A stretch of 12,998 bases of DNA from the NCBI GenBank assembly GCA_027698105.1, contig JAQERH010000055.1, forward strand, positions 1-12,998. The letters run 5' to 3'. Shown one piece after another: positions 1 to 6,123 of this stretch. The notes under the pieces are model-generated. The model made no database searches. It saw only the letters and a list, made by a program, of their open reading frames with translations, and was not told the DNA's origin. A program made the position numbers and the translations under genes. The stretch comes from Lachnospiraceae bacterium AM93-12TA (lineage in GTDB: Bacteria; Bacillota; Clostridia; Lachnospirales; Lachnospiraceae). Every line of letters begins with the position of its first letter. The first letter of the stretch is position 1.

Positions 1-69
1 AACAAGATATTTTGAAAAAGAGGAAGGAAAACAATTCATGCGTATGTCGTGAGGTTTTTAAAAATGTTG

Positions 70-98
70 TTGAAATCTGTAGAAGATTAGTATATAAT
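70..98 (+). promoter_or_regulatory. Sigma-A-type promoter of rpoD
   Basis: TTGAAA at 70-75 and TATAAT at 93-98 are separated by 17 nt, a near-consensus vegetative promoter. The expected transcription start is near 105, giving a leader of about 47 nt before the GTG start of rpoD. The housekeeping sigma factor would therefore be able to drive its own gene from just upstream, independently of whatever gene ends before it. The match is by eye; no start site has been measured. Confidence 0.7.
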
Positions 99-151
99 AT
101 AAAGTCGGTAAACTTTTTATAAAGCTTCTGATAGCGAAAGGACGTTAATTC

Positions 152-1285
152 GTGGAGAAAGAGAGAGACAATTTTTTAGACAAATTAAAAAAACTTGTCG
201 ATCTGGCAAAAACGAAGCAGAATGCTCTGGATATTACAGAGATTAATGACTTTTTTGCCGCCGACAACCTGTCACCGGAAAATATGGAGCAGATCTACAG
301 CTATCTGGAACAGAATAATATTGACGTGATTCCGGAAGTAATCGACGAGACTGCACTCAATGATGATCTGCTGATGCTCGATGATGTGGACGACGACTTT
401 ATGAAAAACGGGGAAGAGGAGGACATCGATCTGGATGCCATTGACCTTCTGGAGGGAATTGGTACAGAGGATCCGGTCCGTATGTATCTGAAGGAGATTG
501 GTACAGTTCCGCTTCTCAGCGCTGAAGAAGAGCTGCGCCTTGCCAAGAGAAAGGCGGAGGGCGATGTGTCTGCCAAGGAACGCTTAATTGAAGCCAATTT
601 AAGGCTTGTAGTAAGTATTGCGAAGCGTTATACCGGAAGAGGCATGAGCTTTCTGGATCTGGTTCAGGAGGGAAACCTGGGCCTGATTAAAGGAGTAGAA
701 AAGTTTGACTACACAAAAGGATATAAGCTGAGTACATATGCAACCTGGTGGATCCGCCAGTCTGTGACGAGAGCGCTTGCAGATCAGGCGAGAACGATCC
801 GTGTGCCGGTTCATATGGTGGAAACGATTAACAAGATGTCCAAGATGCAGAGAAAGCTGACTCTGGAGCTGGGATATGAGCCGTCAGTGGCTGAACTTTC
901 AGCAGCTCTTGACATGTCAGAGGACAAGGTAATGGAGATCATGCAGATCGCCAGAGAGCCTGCTTCCCTGGAGACCCCGATTGGCGAGGAGGACGATTCC
1001 AACTTAGGCGATTTCGTTGCAGACGGCAATGTAGTGACGCCTGAAGGAAATGTGGAGTCTGTCATGCTCAGAGAGCACATTGATGCTCTGCTCGGAGATC
1101 TGAAGGAGAGAGAGCGCCAGGTTATTGTGCTGCGCTTTGGACTGGAGGATGGACATCCGAGGACTCTGGAAGAGGTCGGTAAGGAGTTCAACGTGACAAG
1201 AGAGCGTATCAGGCAGATTGAGGCCAAGGCGCTCAGAAAGCTTAGAAACCCTGTGAGAAGCAAGAGAATCAGGGACTTCCTGTAG
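152..1285 (+). CDS. rpoD: RNA polymerase primary sigma factor RpoD (SigA)
   Basis: Housekeeping sigma-70 factor that directs RNA polymerase to vegetative -10/-35 promoters. At 377 residues it is about the size of Bacillus SigA. The domain order is visible: an acidic region 1.1 (about 1-100), region 1.2 (about 106-138, with [11 protein letters not shown]), region 2 (about 145-215, with the YATWWIRQ helix at 196-203 that melts and reads the -10 element), region 3 (about 225-300), and region 4 (about 315-377) with the -35-reading helix-turn-helix around 338-361 and a typical RDFL end. The start is GTG, supported by AAAGGA at 137-142 with a 9-nt spacer. It has its own promoter upstream and an intrinsic terminator downstream, so it can be expressed alone. 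Usually dnaG precedes rpoD in this group; too little upstream sequence is present to show that here. Identification is very secure. Confidence 0.98.
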   Translation: MEKERDNFLDKLKKLVDLAKTKQNALDITEINDFFAADNLSPENMEQIYSYLEQNNIDVIPEVIDETALNDDLLMLDDVDDDFMKNGEEEDIDLDAIDLLEGIGTEDPVRMYLKEIGTVPLLSAEEELRLAKRKAEGDVSAKERLIEANLRLVVSIAKRYTGRGMSFLDLVQEGNLGLIKGVEKFDYTKGYKLSTYATWWIRQSVTRALADQARTIRVPVHMVETINKMSKMQRKLTLELGYEPSVAELSAALDMSEDKVMEIMQIAREPASLETPIGEEDDSNLGDFVADGNVVTPEGNVESVMLREHIDALLGDLKERERQVIVLRFGLEDGHPRTLEEVGKEFNVTRERIRQIEAKALRKLRNPVRSKRIRDFL

Positions 1286-1417
1286 TGGAGCCTTACTGGC
1301 AGCTTTTAGGCTGTTTCATGGAAGTTTGAACATCACGTACCATTAAGACGAAAAAGTGGGCCTCAGACGAAAGAAGGCCGTTTAGTTAGATGAAAAAAGT
1401 TAACATGGGCGAAATTG

Positions 1418-1452
1418 AGACTGCTGAAAGAATTTTTGGCAGTCTTTTTATT
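1418..1452 (+). terminator. Intrinsic terminator after rpoD
   Basis: AGACTGC at 1418-1424 pairs with GCAGTCT at 1439-1445. The stem continues inward through G-T and A-T pairs to a GAAT loop at 1430-1433, and is followed by a T-rich tail (TTTTTATTT). This is a textbook Rho-independent terminator about 130 nt after the rpoD stop codon. Confidence 0.8.
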
Positions 1453-1533
1453 TCAATGAAATTTTGACTTTGCAAAAAAACGATTTTCAGAAATAAAGAA
1501 AAAAATGCTTTGCAGAAATCGCAGGAAGAGACA

Positions 1534-1542
1534 GAGGGTGGA
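1534..1542 (+). promoter_or_regulatory. Ribosome binding site fixing the queH start
   Basis: GAGGGTGGA lies 7 nt before the ATG at 1550. The in-frame ATG at 1505 has no Shine-Dalgarno sequence before it, only A-rich sequence. This favours the start at 1550. Confidence 0.6.
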
Positions 1543-1549
1543 TAAAGCA

Positions 1550-2263
1550 ATGAATGAGATTCAAAACAATCATAATAAAAGCAGCAATCAGAAGAACAGG
1601 AATTTTCAGAAGGAAATGGATCGCCTGATCGAGAAGAACCAGCGAGAGGGGATTGTCCCCACGCTGTTTCTTCACAGCTGCTGCGCTCCCTGCAGCAGTT
1701 ATGTATTGGAGTACCTTTCCCAGCATTTTAAAATTACAGTCTACTACTACAACCCTAATATTTATCCGCCTGAGGAGTATGAGGAGAGAACGGCAGAGGT
1801 GGAACGCCTGATTCAGGAACTTCCAGCCAGGTATCCAATTTCTTTTCTGGCCGGAGAATACAGACCTGAACTGTTTTACCAGTCTGTGCGGGGGCATGAA
1901 ACAGACCCAGAGGGGGGAGAACGGTGCAGTATCTGCTTTGCACTTCGCCTGGAAGAGGCGGCAAAGCTGGCAAAGGAAGGAAATTTCGATTATTTTACGA
2001 CCACTCTCACGATCAGCCCTCTGAAAGATGCGGCAAGACTGAACCGAATCGGAGAAGAAATGGGAGAAAAATATGGAGTGGCCTATCTGGATTCTGATTT
2101 CAAGAAGAAAAACGGATACAAGCGTTCCACAGAGCTGTCGAAAGAATATCATCTTTACCGCCAGGACTACTGCGGCTGTGTGTTTTCCATGCGGGAGAGA
2201 GAACGAAAACAAGAGTCTTTCTCTGGTTTACAGATGGACACAGGTCTGAATATACCGGGTTAA
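1550..2263 (+). CDS. queH: Epoxyqueuosine reductase QueH
   Basis: Last step of queuosine synthesis: reduces epoxyqueuosine to queuosine at the wobble base of GUN-anticodon tRNAs, replacing the unrelated cobalamin-dependent QueG in many Firmicutes. The 237-residue protein carries the family cysteines: HSCCAPC (C44, C45, C48), a CxxC at C126 and C129 (ERCSICF), and CGC (C208, C210). In the family, the CC and CxxC cysteines hold an iron-sulfur cluster. The start at 1550 is chosen for its ribosome site; an ATG at 1505 would add 15 basic residues (RNRRKRQR) that look like untranslated leader. The gene lies alone between the rpoD terminator and the cobalt operon, and its last 36 bases overlap the end of cbiO on the other strand. 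QueH does not need B12, so sitting beside a cobalt importer is probably coincidental. Confidence 0.93.
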   Translation: MNEIQNNHNKSSNQKNRNFQKEMDRLIEKNQREGIVPTLFLHSCCAPCSSYVLEYLSQHFKITVYYYNPNIYPPEEYEERTAEVERLIQELPARYPISFLAGEYRPELFYQSVRGHETDPEGGERCSICFALRLEEAAKLAKEGNFDYFTTTLTISPLKDAARLNRIGEEMGEKYGVAYLDSDFKKKNGYKRSTELSKEYHLYRQDYCGCVFSMRERERKQESFSGLQMDTGLNIPG

Positions 2264-3082
2264 GGCATCCATGGTTCTGGGGATTTCCAAACTGTTTTTT
2301 AAGACTCCCTTTTGGCAGAGAGCATCAAACAGAGTCAGAACGGCAGGCTGTTTCAGACCAGCAGCGTGAAGAAGCTCTTTATCTGAAAAGAGAGAAACAG
2401 GCTCTCCCTGGCTCAGCACGCGTCCGTCCTTCAGGAGAACAATTTCATCTGCCCAGGCAAAGGCATAGTCTGTGTCATGAGTGGCTAACATAACAGTAAT
2501 GCCCTCCTGGCTCATCTGCCGGACAGCTGAATCCACAAGAGCTGCATGTCTTGGATCCAGGGCGGAGGCTGGTTCGTCCATGATAACGATTTCAGGTTTC
2601 ATCACAAGAATATCAGCAATGGATACCTGCTTTTTCTGTCCGCCGGACAAGGCATGAACCGGCTTATGGCGGTAAGGAGTAATCTCCATCTGTTCCATGA
2701 TTGCCTCCACCTGTTTGGCAGCCTTTTCCTTTTCCATTCCAAGATTCAGAAGGCCAAAGGAAATTTCCTGATAGACACTGGCAGAAAACAGCTGATTATC
2801 TGGATCCTGAAATACAATTCCTACTTTCTGCCTCAGCTCCAGAAGAGCCTTTTTTGTATAGGAGACAGGTTTTCCATGAAAACAGAGGCACCCGGATGAA
2901 GGCTTGTGAATTCCATTACAGCACAGAAAAAAAGTAGATTTTCCAGAACCATTGGGGCCCAGAAAGGCTGTCCTGCTTCCTTTTTTGATTTCCAGAGACA
3001 GGCCATTTAAAGAAAAGCTCTGTCCCCCGTCATAAGAAAAATACAGATTGTCGGCTTTTAGAATCACATCGTTCTGGTTCAT
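2228..3082 (-). CDS. cbiO: Cobalt ECF transporter ATPase CbiO
   Basis: ATP-hydrolysing subunit of the CbiMNQO cobalt importer, acting on the cytoplasmic face with CbiQ. The 284 residues contain Walker A GPNGSGKST (42-50), the ECF-type Q-loop FQDPDNQ (91-97), the ABC signature LSGGQ (145-149), Walker B IVIMDEP (165-171) and the switch histidine H202. A C-terminal extension of about 50 residues after the nucleotide-binding core is typical of CbiO. It is the last gene of the operon, 13 nt after cbiQ, with AAGGGG before its ATG. Its stop codon lies inside queH, and no terminator is visible beyond it on this strand. The other possible reading, a nickel NikO, is made less likely by the CbiN gene and the B12 riboswitch. 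Confidence 0.95.
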   Translation of the reverse strand: MNQNDVILKADNLYFSYDGGQSFSLNGLSLEIKKGSRTAFLGPNGSGKSTFFLCCNGIHKPSSGCLCFHGKPVSYTKKALLELRQKVGIVFQDPDNQLFSASVYQEISFGLLNLGMEKEKAAKQVEAIMEQMEITPYRHKPVHALSGGQKKQVSIADILVMKPEIVIMDEPASALDPRHAALVDSAVRQMSQEGITVMLATHDTDYAFAWADEIVLLKDGRVLSQGEPVSLFSDKELLHAAGLKQPAVLTLFDALCQKGVLKNSLEIPRTMDALTRYIQTCVHL

Positions 3083-3095
3083 ATCTTTTCCCCTT

Positions 3096-3863
3096 TCAGG
3101 CAGTCAGCCAGAGAATAAAGATGGCTGACAGTTCATACAGAATAATCAAGAAAATTTCACGTTTTTTCGGGTGCTGTTCCTCTGGCAGAATAGCCAGAAC
3201 ACCGTCATAGCATCGGGATTCCATGGCATCGTACAGCAGGCTGGAACGGCCAACTGCCCGCACAAAGAGGGAAGATACCAGAGAAGCGAAGGAACGCAGG
3301 GAGCTTTTATAGCTCCTGTTTCCGAGGCGGGCTCTTTGTGATACGGAAATGGCATGGGTGCAGTCCAGAAGGATAAAAATAAAGCGGTAAATCAGCAGCA
3401 TCAGTTCGATTAAGAGAGCCGGAATGCGGATCCGCTTCAGAAAGAGAATGAAATCTGTCATGGGCGTATTGCAGGACAAGGTGTACAGACAGGATACAGA
3501 AGCCATGGCAGTCAGGAATACACGGATCCCGTACATGGCTGTATCTACACTGGCAGTCAGATACCATTGCCCGATGGAAACGGCAAACAGATCCAGCGGT
3601 TCCCGGCAGACGGCCAGTCCTAAAACCATGGAATTCAGCCCCAGAAAGACCAGGGGAACCGTTAAAAGCTTCAGGTATTCAAAAACCGGGATTCCGCCTT
3701 TACAGACGGTCAGAATCCCGGTTGTCAGAAACACATAAAGAGCTAAAGGAATGGAACGGCTCCCTACACAGAGAAGCAGGGTAATTACAGAAAAGAAAAA
3801 CTTCTCTCCAGTGTGTATAAAGCGCAGTCTGGATTGATAACTGAGCCTGTCAATGATAGGCAT
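3096..3863 (-). CDS. cbiQ: Cobalt ECF transporter transmembrane subunit CbiQ
   Basis: EcfT-type membrane subunit that couples ATP hydrolysis by CbiO to substrate movement through CbiM. The 255 residues show hydrophobic segments around 22-55, 68-86, 110-130, 146-168 and 236-254. The two short coupling-helix motifs typical of T components fall in the cytoplasmic loop: SQRARLGN near 175-182 and AMESRCYDG at 213-221. In both, the central Ala-Arg-Gly consensus is only partly kept (ARL, SRC). I believe this is common among CbiQ proteins and not a sign of decay. AAAGGAGG precedes the ATG. The gene starts 26 nt after cbiN and ends 13 nt before cbiO. Confidence 0.93.
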   Translation of the reverse strand: MPIIDRLSYQSRLRFIHTGEKFFFSVITLLLCVGSRSIPLALYVFLTTGILTVCKGGIPVFEYLKLLTVPLVFLGLNSMVLGLAVCREPLDLFAVSIGQWYLTASVDTAMYGIRVFLTAMASVSCLYTLSCNTPMTDFILFLKRIRIPALLIELMLLIYRFIFILLDCTHAISVSQRARLGNRSYKSSLRSFASLVSSLFVRAVGRSSLLYDAMESRCYDGVLAILPEEQHPKKREIFLIILYELSAIFILWLTA

Positions 3864-3889
3864 AAATTTCCTCCTTTTCTCTTCTGTTT

Positions 3890-4231
3890 TCAGGAAAGCT
3901 CACAGTCGCTTTCTTCTGTGTCCTTCATCCATTTTTTGCGTTCTACGAAGCGTCCCATAATAAAGGCAATGATTCCTACTCCGATACCAGTCTGGACGCA
4001 GAATAGCATACTTTCTACCTCTCCTGGAAGTTCTCCGCCCAGAATGGCTTCCAGAATAGGGGAAGCCCAGGGTTCATATTCCGGATCAGTGGTTTCAATT
4101 AATGTATTTCCACGGTCATCTGCCCCGCCGAATTCAGCATCCTTCAGCATGAAAAGAGGAGCGAAGGAAATCAGAACAGCAGTCAGCAGAAGAATGATAA
4201 CAAGGGAAGCACTGCTTTTTTTCTTTTCCAT
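3890..4231 (-). CDS. cbiN: Cobalt transporter small subunit CbiN
   Basis: Small membrane accessory subunit that works with CbiM in cobalt loading. In the family it helps insert metal into the CbiM binding site. The 113 residues form two transmembrane helices (about 8-28 and 75-94) around an extracytoplasmic loop. The loop has the family signatures FGGAD (34-38) and YEPWASPI (52-59), and the second helix is preceded by the GEVESMLF stretch. The tail is charged and cytoplasmic. The gene starts 2 nt after the cbiM stop, with its GGAGGAGG ribosome site inside the end of cbiM, so the two are probably translationally coupled. A CbiN, as opposed to NikN or NikL, points to cobalt as the substrate. 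Confidence 0.93.
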   Translation of the reverse strand: MEKKKSSASLVIILLLTAVLISFAPLFMLKDAEFGGADDRGNTLIETTDPEYEPWASPILEAILGGELPGEVESMLFCVQTGIGVGIIAFIMGRFVERKKWMKDTEESDCELS

Positions 4232-4233
4232 GA

Positions 4234-4980
4234 TTAATCCTCCTCCTTTAAAAATCCGACAGCTTTAAGCTCAGGTCTGGCATAGGATTCCAGCCCGATT
4301 ATGACAACTACGGTTAGAATTCCTTCTACTGCAGCTAAAGGCAGCTGAGTGCCGGCAAAAATAATCATATTTTCCCGCAGGGCAGCAGAAAAGCTGGTAG
4401 CAGAATTGTGGGCCATGGCAAGCTGGAGGGCAGTAACGCAGTAGGTAAACAGGTCGCCGAAAAAGGCCGCCAGAAAAATAGAAACCTTCCGGTTCACAGG
4501 CAGTTTTTTCAGCACAGTATACAGAAAATAAGATAAAAAGGGACCGGCTACAGCCATGGAAAATGTATTGGCCCCTAGGGTAGTCAGACCGCCGTGAGCC
4601 AGCAGGAGAGCCTGAAACAGAAGCACAATCAGTCCCAGAATGGACATGACTGCAGGACCGAACAGAACAGCCCCCAGCCCGGTTCCTGTCATATGGGAGC
4701 AGCTTCCGCTGACAGATGGAATTTTCAGGGAGGAAATTACAAAGACAAAGGCTCCGGACATGGCGAGAAGAGTTAAAGCTCTTCTGTTTTCGTTCAGAAC
4801 CCTCCGGATAGAGAAAAATCCGGCCATTAGAAATGGGAGGCAGATCAGGCCCCAGGCGACACAGTAACCGGCTGGCAGAGCGCCTTCCATAATGTGCATC
4901 GCATTTGCCGTGGAGGGCACTCCAAGGCAGGCCGCCAGCACGACTGCTGCGGCAGTGAGTTGCTTTTCATGTTTTGTCAT
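4234..4980 (-). CDS. cbiM: Cobalt ECF transporter substrate-binding subunit CbiM
   Basis: Membrane subunit that binds Co2+ and gives the importer its specificity. With the start at 4980 the protein has 248 residues: an N-terminal signal segment (about 8-26) ending STANA, then MHIMEG from residue 28. In the CbiM/NikM family the exposed N-terminal Met-His forms part of the metal site, so cleavage after A27 would create the functional N-terminus (M28, H29). Further conserved motifs are SGSCSHMTGTG (91-101) and HGGLTTLGANTFSM (129-142), each with a histidine. An upstream ATG at 5088 would add 36 residues, but it lies in a leader hairpin and has no ribosome site, while AAAGGAG sits 5 nt before 4980. 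First gene of the cbiMNQO operon, under a cobalamin riboswitch. Confidence 0.94.
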   Translation of the reverse strand: MTKHEKQLTAAAVVLAACLGVPSTANAMHIMEGALPAGYCVAWGLICLPFLMAGFFSIRRVLNENRRALTLLAMSGAFVFVISSLKIPSVSGSCSHMTGTGLGAVLFGPAVMSILGLIVLLFQALLLAHGGLTTLGANTFSMAVAGPFLSYFLYTVLKKLPVNRKVSIFLAAFFGDLFTYCVTALQLAMAHNSATSFSAALRENMIIFAGTQLPLAAVEGILTVVVIIGLESYARPELKAVGFLKEED

Positions 4981-4985
4981 AAAGA

Positions 4986-4992
4986 CTCCTTT
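4986..4992 (-). promoter_or_regulatory. Ribosome binding site fixing the cbiM start
   Basis: AAAGGAG on the minus strand, 5 nt before the ATG at 4980. It decides against the longer reading from 5088 and against an ATG at 4995. It is the most downstream element of the B12-controlled leader, and so the likely final target if control is translational. Confidence 0.7.
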
Positions 4993-5054
4993 CATTCTTT
5001 GTGGCGCCCATCTCCACAGATGCCTGTTCTCATCAGCAGAATTAAATTTATGAG

Positions 5055-5086
5055 GCAGGCCGACGGCAGGGCATAAGCCGTCCTGC
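5055..5086 (-). promoter_or_regulatory. Leader hairpin in the cbi expression platform
   Basis: On the minus strand GCAGGACGGC pairs with GCCGT and CCTGC across a 3-nt bulge, with a 9-nt loop. It forms a strong GC stem between the riboswitch and cbiM. The following bases (CTCATAAATTTAATTCT) are AT-rich but not a true T-run, so it is a poor intrinsic terminator by eye. It may be part of the expression platform. The misleading ATG at 5088 lies at its foot. Confidence 0.45.
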
Positions 5087-5123
5087 ATACCGGTCTTCCA
5101 TGGGGCCGATAAGCAGATGGATC

Positions 5124-5294
5124 ATGGCGGGCAGTTCTTCTGACTCAAGCGTCATCATTTCCTCTCGCCTTCCCCAGTATCAAACTCAGTGGCATAAAAA
5201 GAGGAAACTCTTCTTTCACAGCGGCGTGACCGTGGAGGAATCTCACCTCGCTTCTCTATTCTTCTGCGGAATGAAAACGCAGACACCGCGCCAT
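5124..5294 (-). promoter_or_regulatory. Cobalamin riboswitch upstream of cbiMNQO
   Basis: The minus strand carries the ordered conserved blocks of a B12 riboswitch aptamer: GAGGTGAGATTCCTC (5235-5249), CCGCTGTGA (5216-5224), the B12-box core GCCACTG (5187-5193), GGGGAAGGC (5167-5175) and the closing AGTCAGAAGAACTGCC (5130-5145). Flanking ATGGCG (5289-5294) and CGCCAT (5124-5129) pair to close the outer stem, giving about 171 nt. The predicted transcript starts about 10 nt before it. In the family, binding of adenosylcobalamin or a related form turns the downstream genes off, so cobalt import would fall when B12 is plentiful. The 143 nt between aptamer and cbiM would hold the expression platform. 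Confidence 0.9.
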
Positions 5295-5310
5295 ATATCG
5301 AATCGAAATT

Positions 5311-5339
5311 ATTATAGAAAAAATGGAAGAGAAAGTCAA
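5311..5339 (-). promoter_or_regulatory. Promoter of the cbiMNQO operon
   Basis: On the minus strand TTGACT (5334-5339) and TATAAT (5311-5316) are 17 nt apart, a near-perfect sigma-A promoter. Transcription would begin near 5304, just ahead of the riboswitch outer stem. A strong promoter fits a system that is throttled afterwards by the riboswitch. Confidence 0.8.
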
Positions 5340-5379
5340 CGGAAGAAACATATGAATACCTGTAGAAATGTTAAAAAGA

Positions 5380-5408
5380 TTGCAACTTTTTTTGTTTTGG
5401 AATATGAT
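5380..5408 (+). promoter_or_regulatory. Promoter of the HAD-znu operon
   Basis: TTGCAA (5380-5385) and TATGAT (5403-5408) are 17 nt apart. Transcription would start near 5415, about 50 nt before the HAD start at 5464. It points away from the cbi promoter, with about 40 bp between the two -35 elements. I see no Zur-, MntR- or Fur-like inverted repeat over it. Confidence 0.55.
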
Positions 5409-5447
5409 AGACAAGATCAAAATAAAAAAATGCAGCGTTACTTGCGG

Positions 5448-5454
5448 AAAGGAG
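5448..5454 (+). promoter_or_regulatory. Ribosome binding site fixing the HAD start
   Basis: AAAGGAG lies 9 nt before the ATG at 5464. A longer in-frame reading from 5368 would begin upstream of the predicted -10 element and add 32 unrelated basic residues, so the start at 5464 is preferred. Confidence 0.7.
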
Positions 5455-5463
5455 AATGACTTT

Positions 5464-6123
5464 ATGTACAAGCTCTGTATTTTTGATTTAGACGGAACCC
5501 TGTTGAATACACTGACCGCACTTACCTATGCGACGAATCTTACCCTTCACACGTTCGGGCTGGGGGATATTACAATAGAAGACACAAAGCGCATGGTGGG
5601 AGATGGGTATAAAACCCAGATGAAGAGAGCTCTCAGCCATTTTGGCCAGGAGAATATGAAATATTATGATCAGTCTCTGACAGAATATATGAAGAATTTT
5701 TCTGCAAACTGTATGAGGGGAGTGGAGCCGTATGATGGAATCCCTCACCTTCTTTTATTTTTGAAGGAACACGGCATTAAGGCAGCTGTATTTTCTAATA
5801 AACCTCACAACCAGGCAGTGGAAAATATTGAGACAATTTTTGGAAGAGGGACTTTTGACCTGATCCTTGGCCAGAAGGAAGAAATCCCGAAGAAGCCGTC
5901 GCCGGAGGGGGCGCTTGTCATCTGCAGGGAGCTTCAGGTGAAGCCTGAGGAATGCCTGTACCTGGGAGACACGAATACCGATATGGAGACAGGTATTGCT
6001 GCCGGTATGGATACAGTAGGAGTTACCTGGGGATTTCGTGACAGGGAGGAGCTGGCTGCCTTCCACCCAAGATATCTGGCAGACCATCCATCTCAGGTAG
6101 AGGAGATTCTGTCTCATGAATAG
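5464..6123 (+). CDS. HAD-family phosphatase, phosphoglycolate phosphatase-like
   Basis: A 219-residue HAD subfamily IA hydrolase. All four catalytic motifs are present: DLDGTL (D8 nucleophile, D10 acid), S111 in VFSNK, K144 in KKPSP, and the Mg2+-binding acids of GDTNTD (D169, D173). A helical cap lies at about 15-90. The family hydrolyses small phosphorylated metabolites, and this branch includes Gph-type phosphoglycolate phosphatases and pyrophosphatase PpaX. The substrate cannot be told from the sequence. It is the first gene of a metal-transport operon and its stop codon overlaps the start of the binding-protein gene by 8 nt, so the two are translationally linked. That linkage may be functional or may just reflect shared expression. 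Confidence 0.88.
   Translation: MYKLCIFDLDGTLLNTLTALTYATNLTLHTFGLGDITIEDTKRMVGDGYKTQMKRALSHFGQENMKYYDQSLTEYMKNFSANCMRGVEPYDGIPHLLLFLKEHGIKAAVFSNKPHNQAVENIETIFGRGTFDLILGQKEEIPKKPSPEGALVICRELQVKPEECLYLGDTNTDMETGIAAGMDTVGVTWGFRDREELAAFHPRYLADHPSQVEEILSHE

Larger units (their letters stand above)
1286..1549 (+). other. rpoD-queH intergenic region
   Basis: No gene is supported in these 264 bases. They hold two short GC hairpins (AGCCT/AGGCT at 1289-1312 and GGCCT/AGGCC at 1359-1379) that lack a following T-run, then a proper terminator at 1418-1452. An AT-rich stretch follows with a TTGACT at 1464-1469 that could be a -35 element for queH, but no convincing -10 lies at 16-18 nt spacing. How queH is transcribed is therefore unclear from the sequence. 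Confidence 0.5.

Noticed and set aside
1..120. Possible end of an upstream gene such as dnaG
   Set aside because: All three forward frames stay open for only 13-120 bases (stops at 13-15, 50-52 and 118-120), and none of the tails is recognisable as DnaG. Gene order makes dnaG plausible, but the sequence does not show it.
1359..1379. Hairpin GGCCT/AGGCC as a terminator after rpoD
   Set aside because: No T-run follows. The clear terminator is the one at 1418-1452.
1505..1549. Longer QueH start at 1505
   Set aside because: There is no Shine-Dalgarno sequence before it, and the added 15 residues are not family-like. The ATG at 1550 has a good ribosome site.
1487..2212. Long open frame (241 codons) antisense to queH
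   Set aside because: It runs opposite a clearly recognised gene, has no recognisable domain and no convincing ribosome site. It is a shadow frame.
4981..5088. Longer CbiM start at 5088
   Set aside because: The extra 36 codons translate the riboswitch leader and the ATG lies in a hairpin. AAAGGAG and the signal peptide mark 4980 as the start.
5368..5463. Longer HAD start at 5368
   Set aside because: It would begin upstream of the predicted -10 box and add a non-homologous segment before the DLDGTL motif, which should be close to the N-terminus.
5340..5463. Zur or MntR operator upstream of the HAD-znu operon
   Set aside because: I looked for an AT-rich inverted repeat of the Zur/Fur/MntR kind and found none that I could defend.
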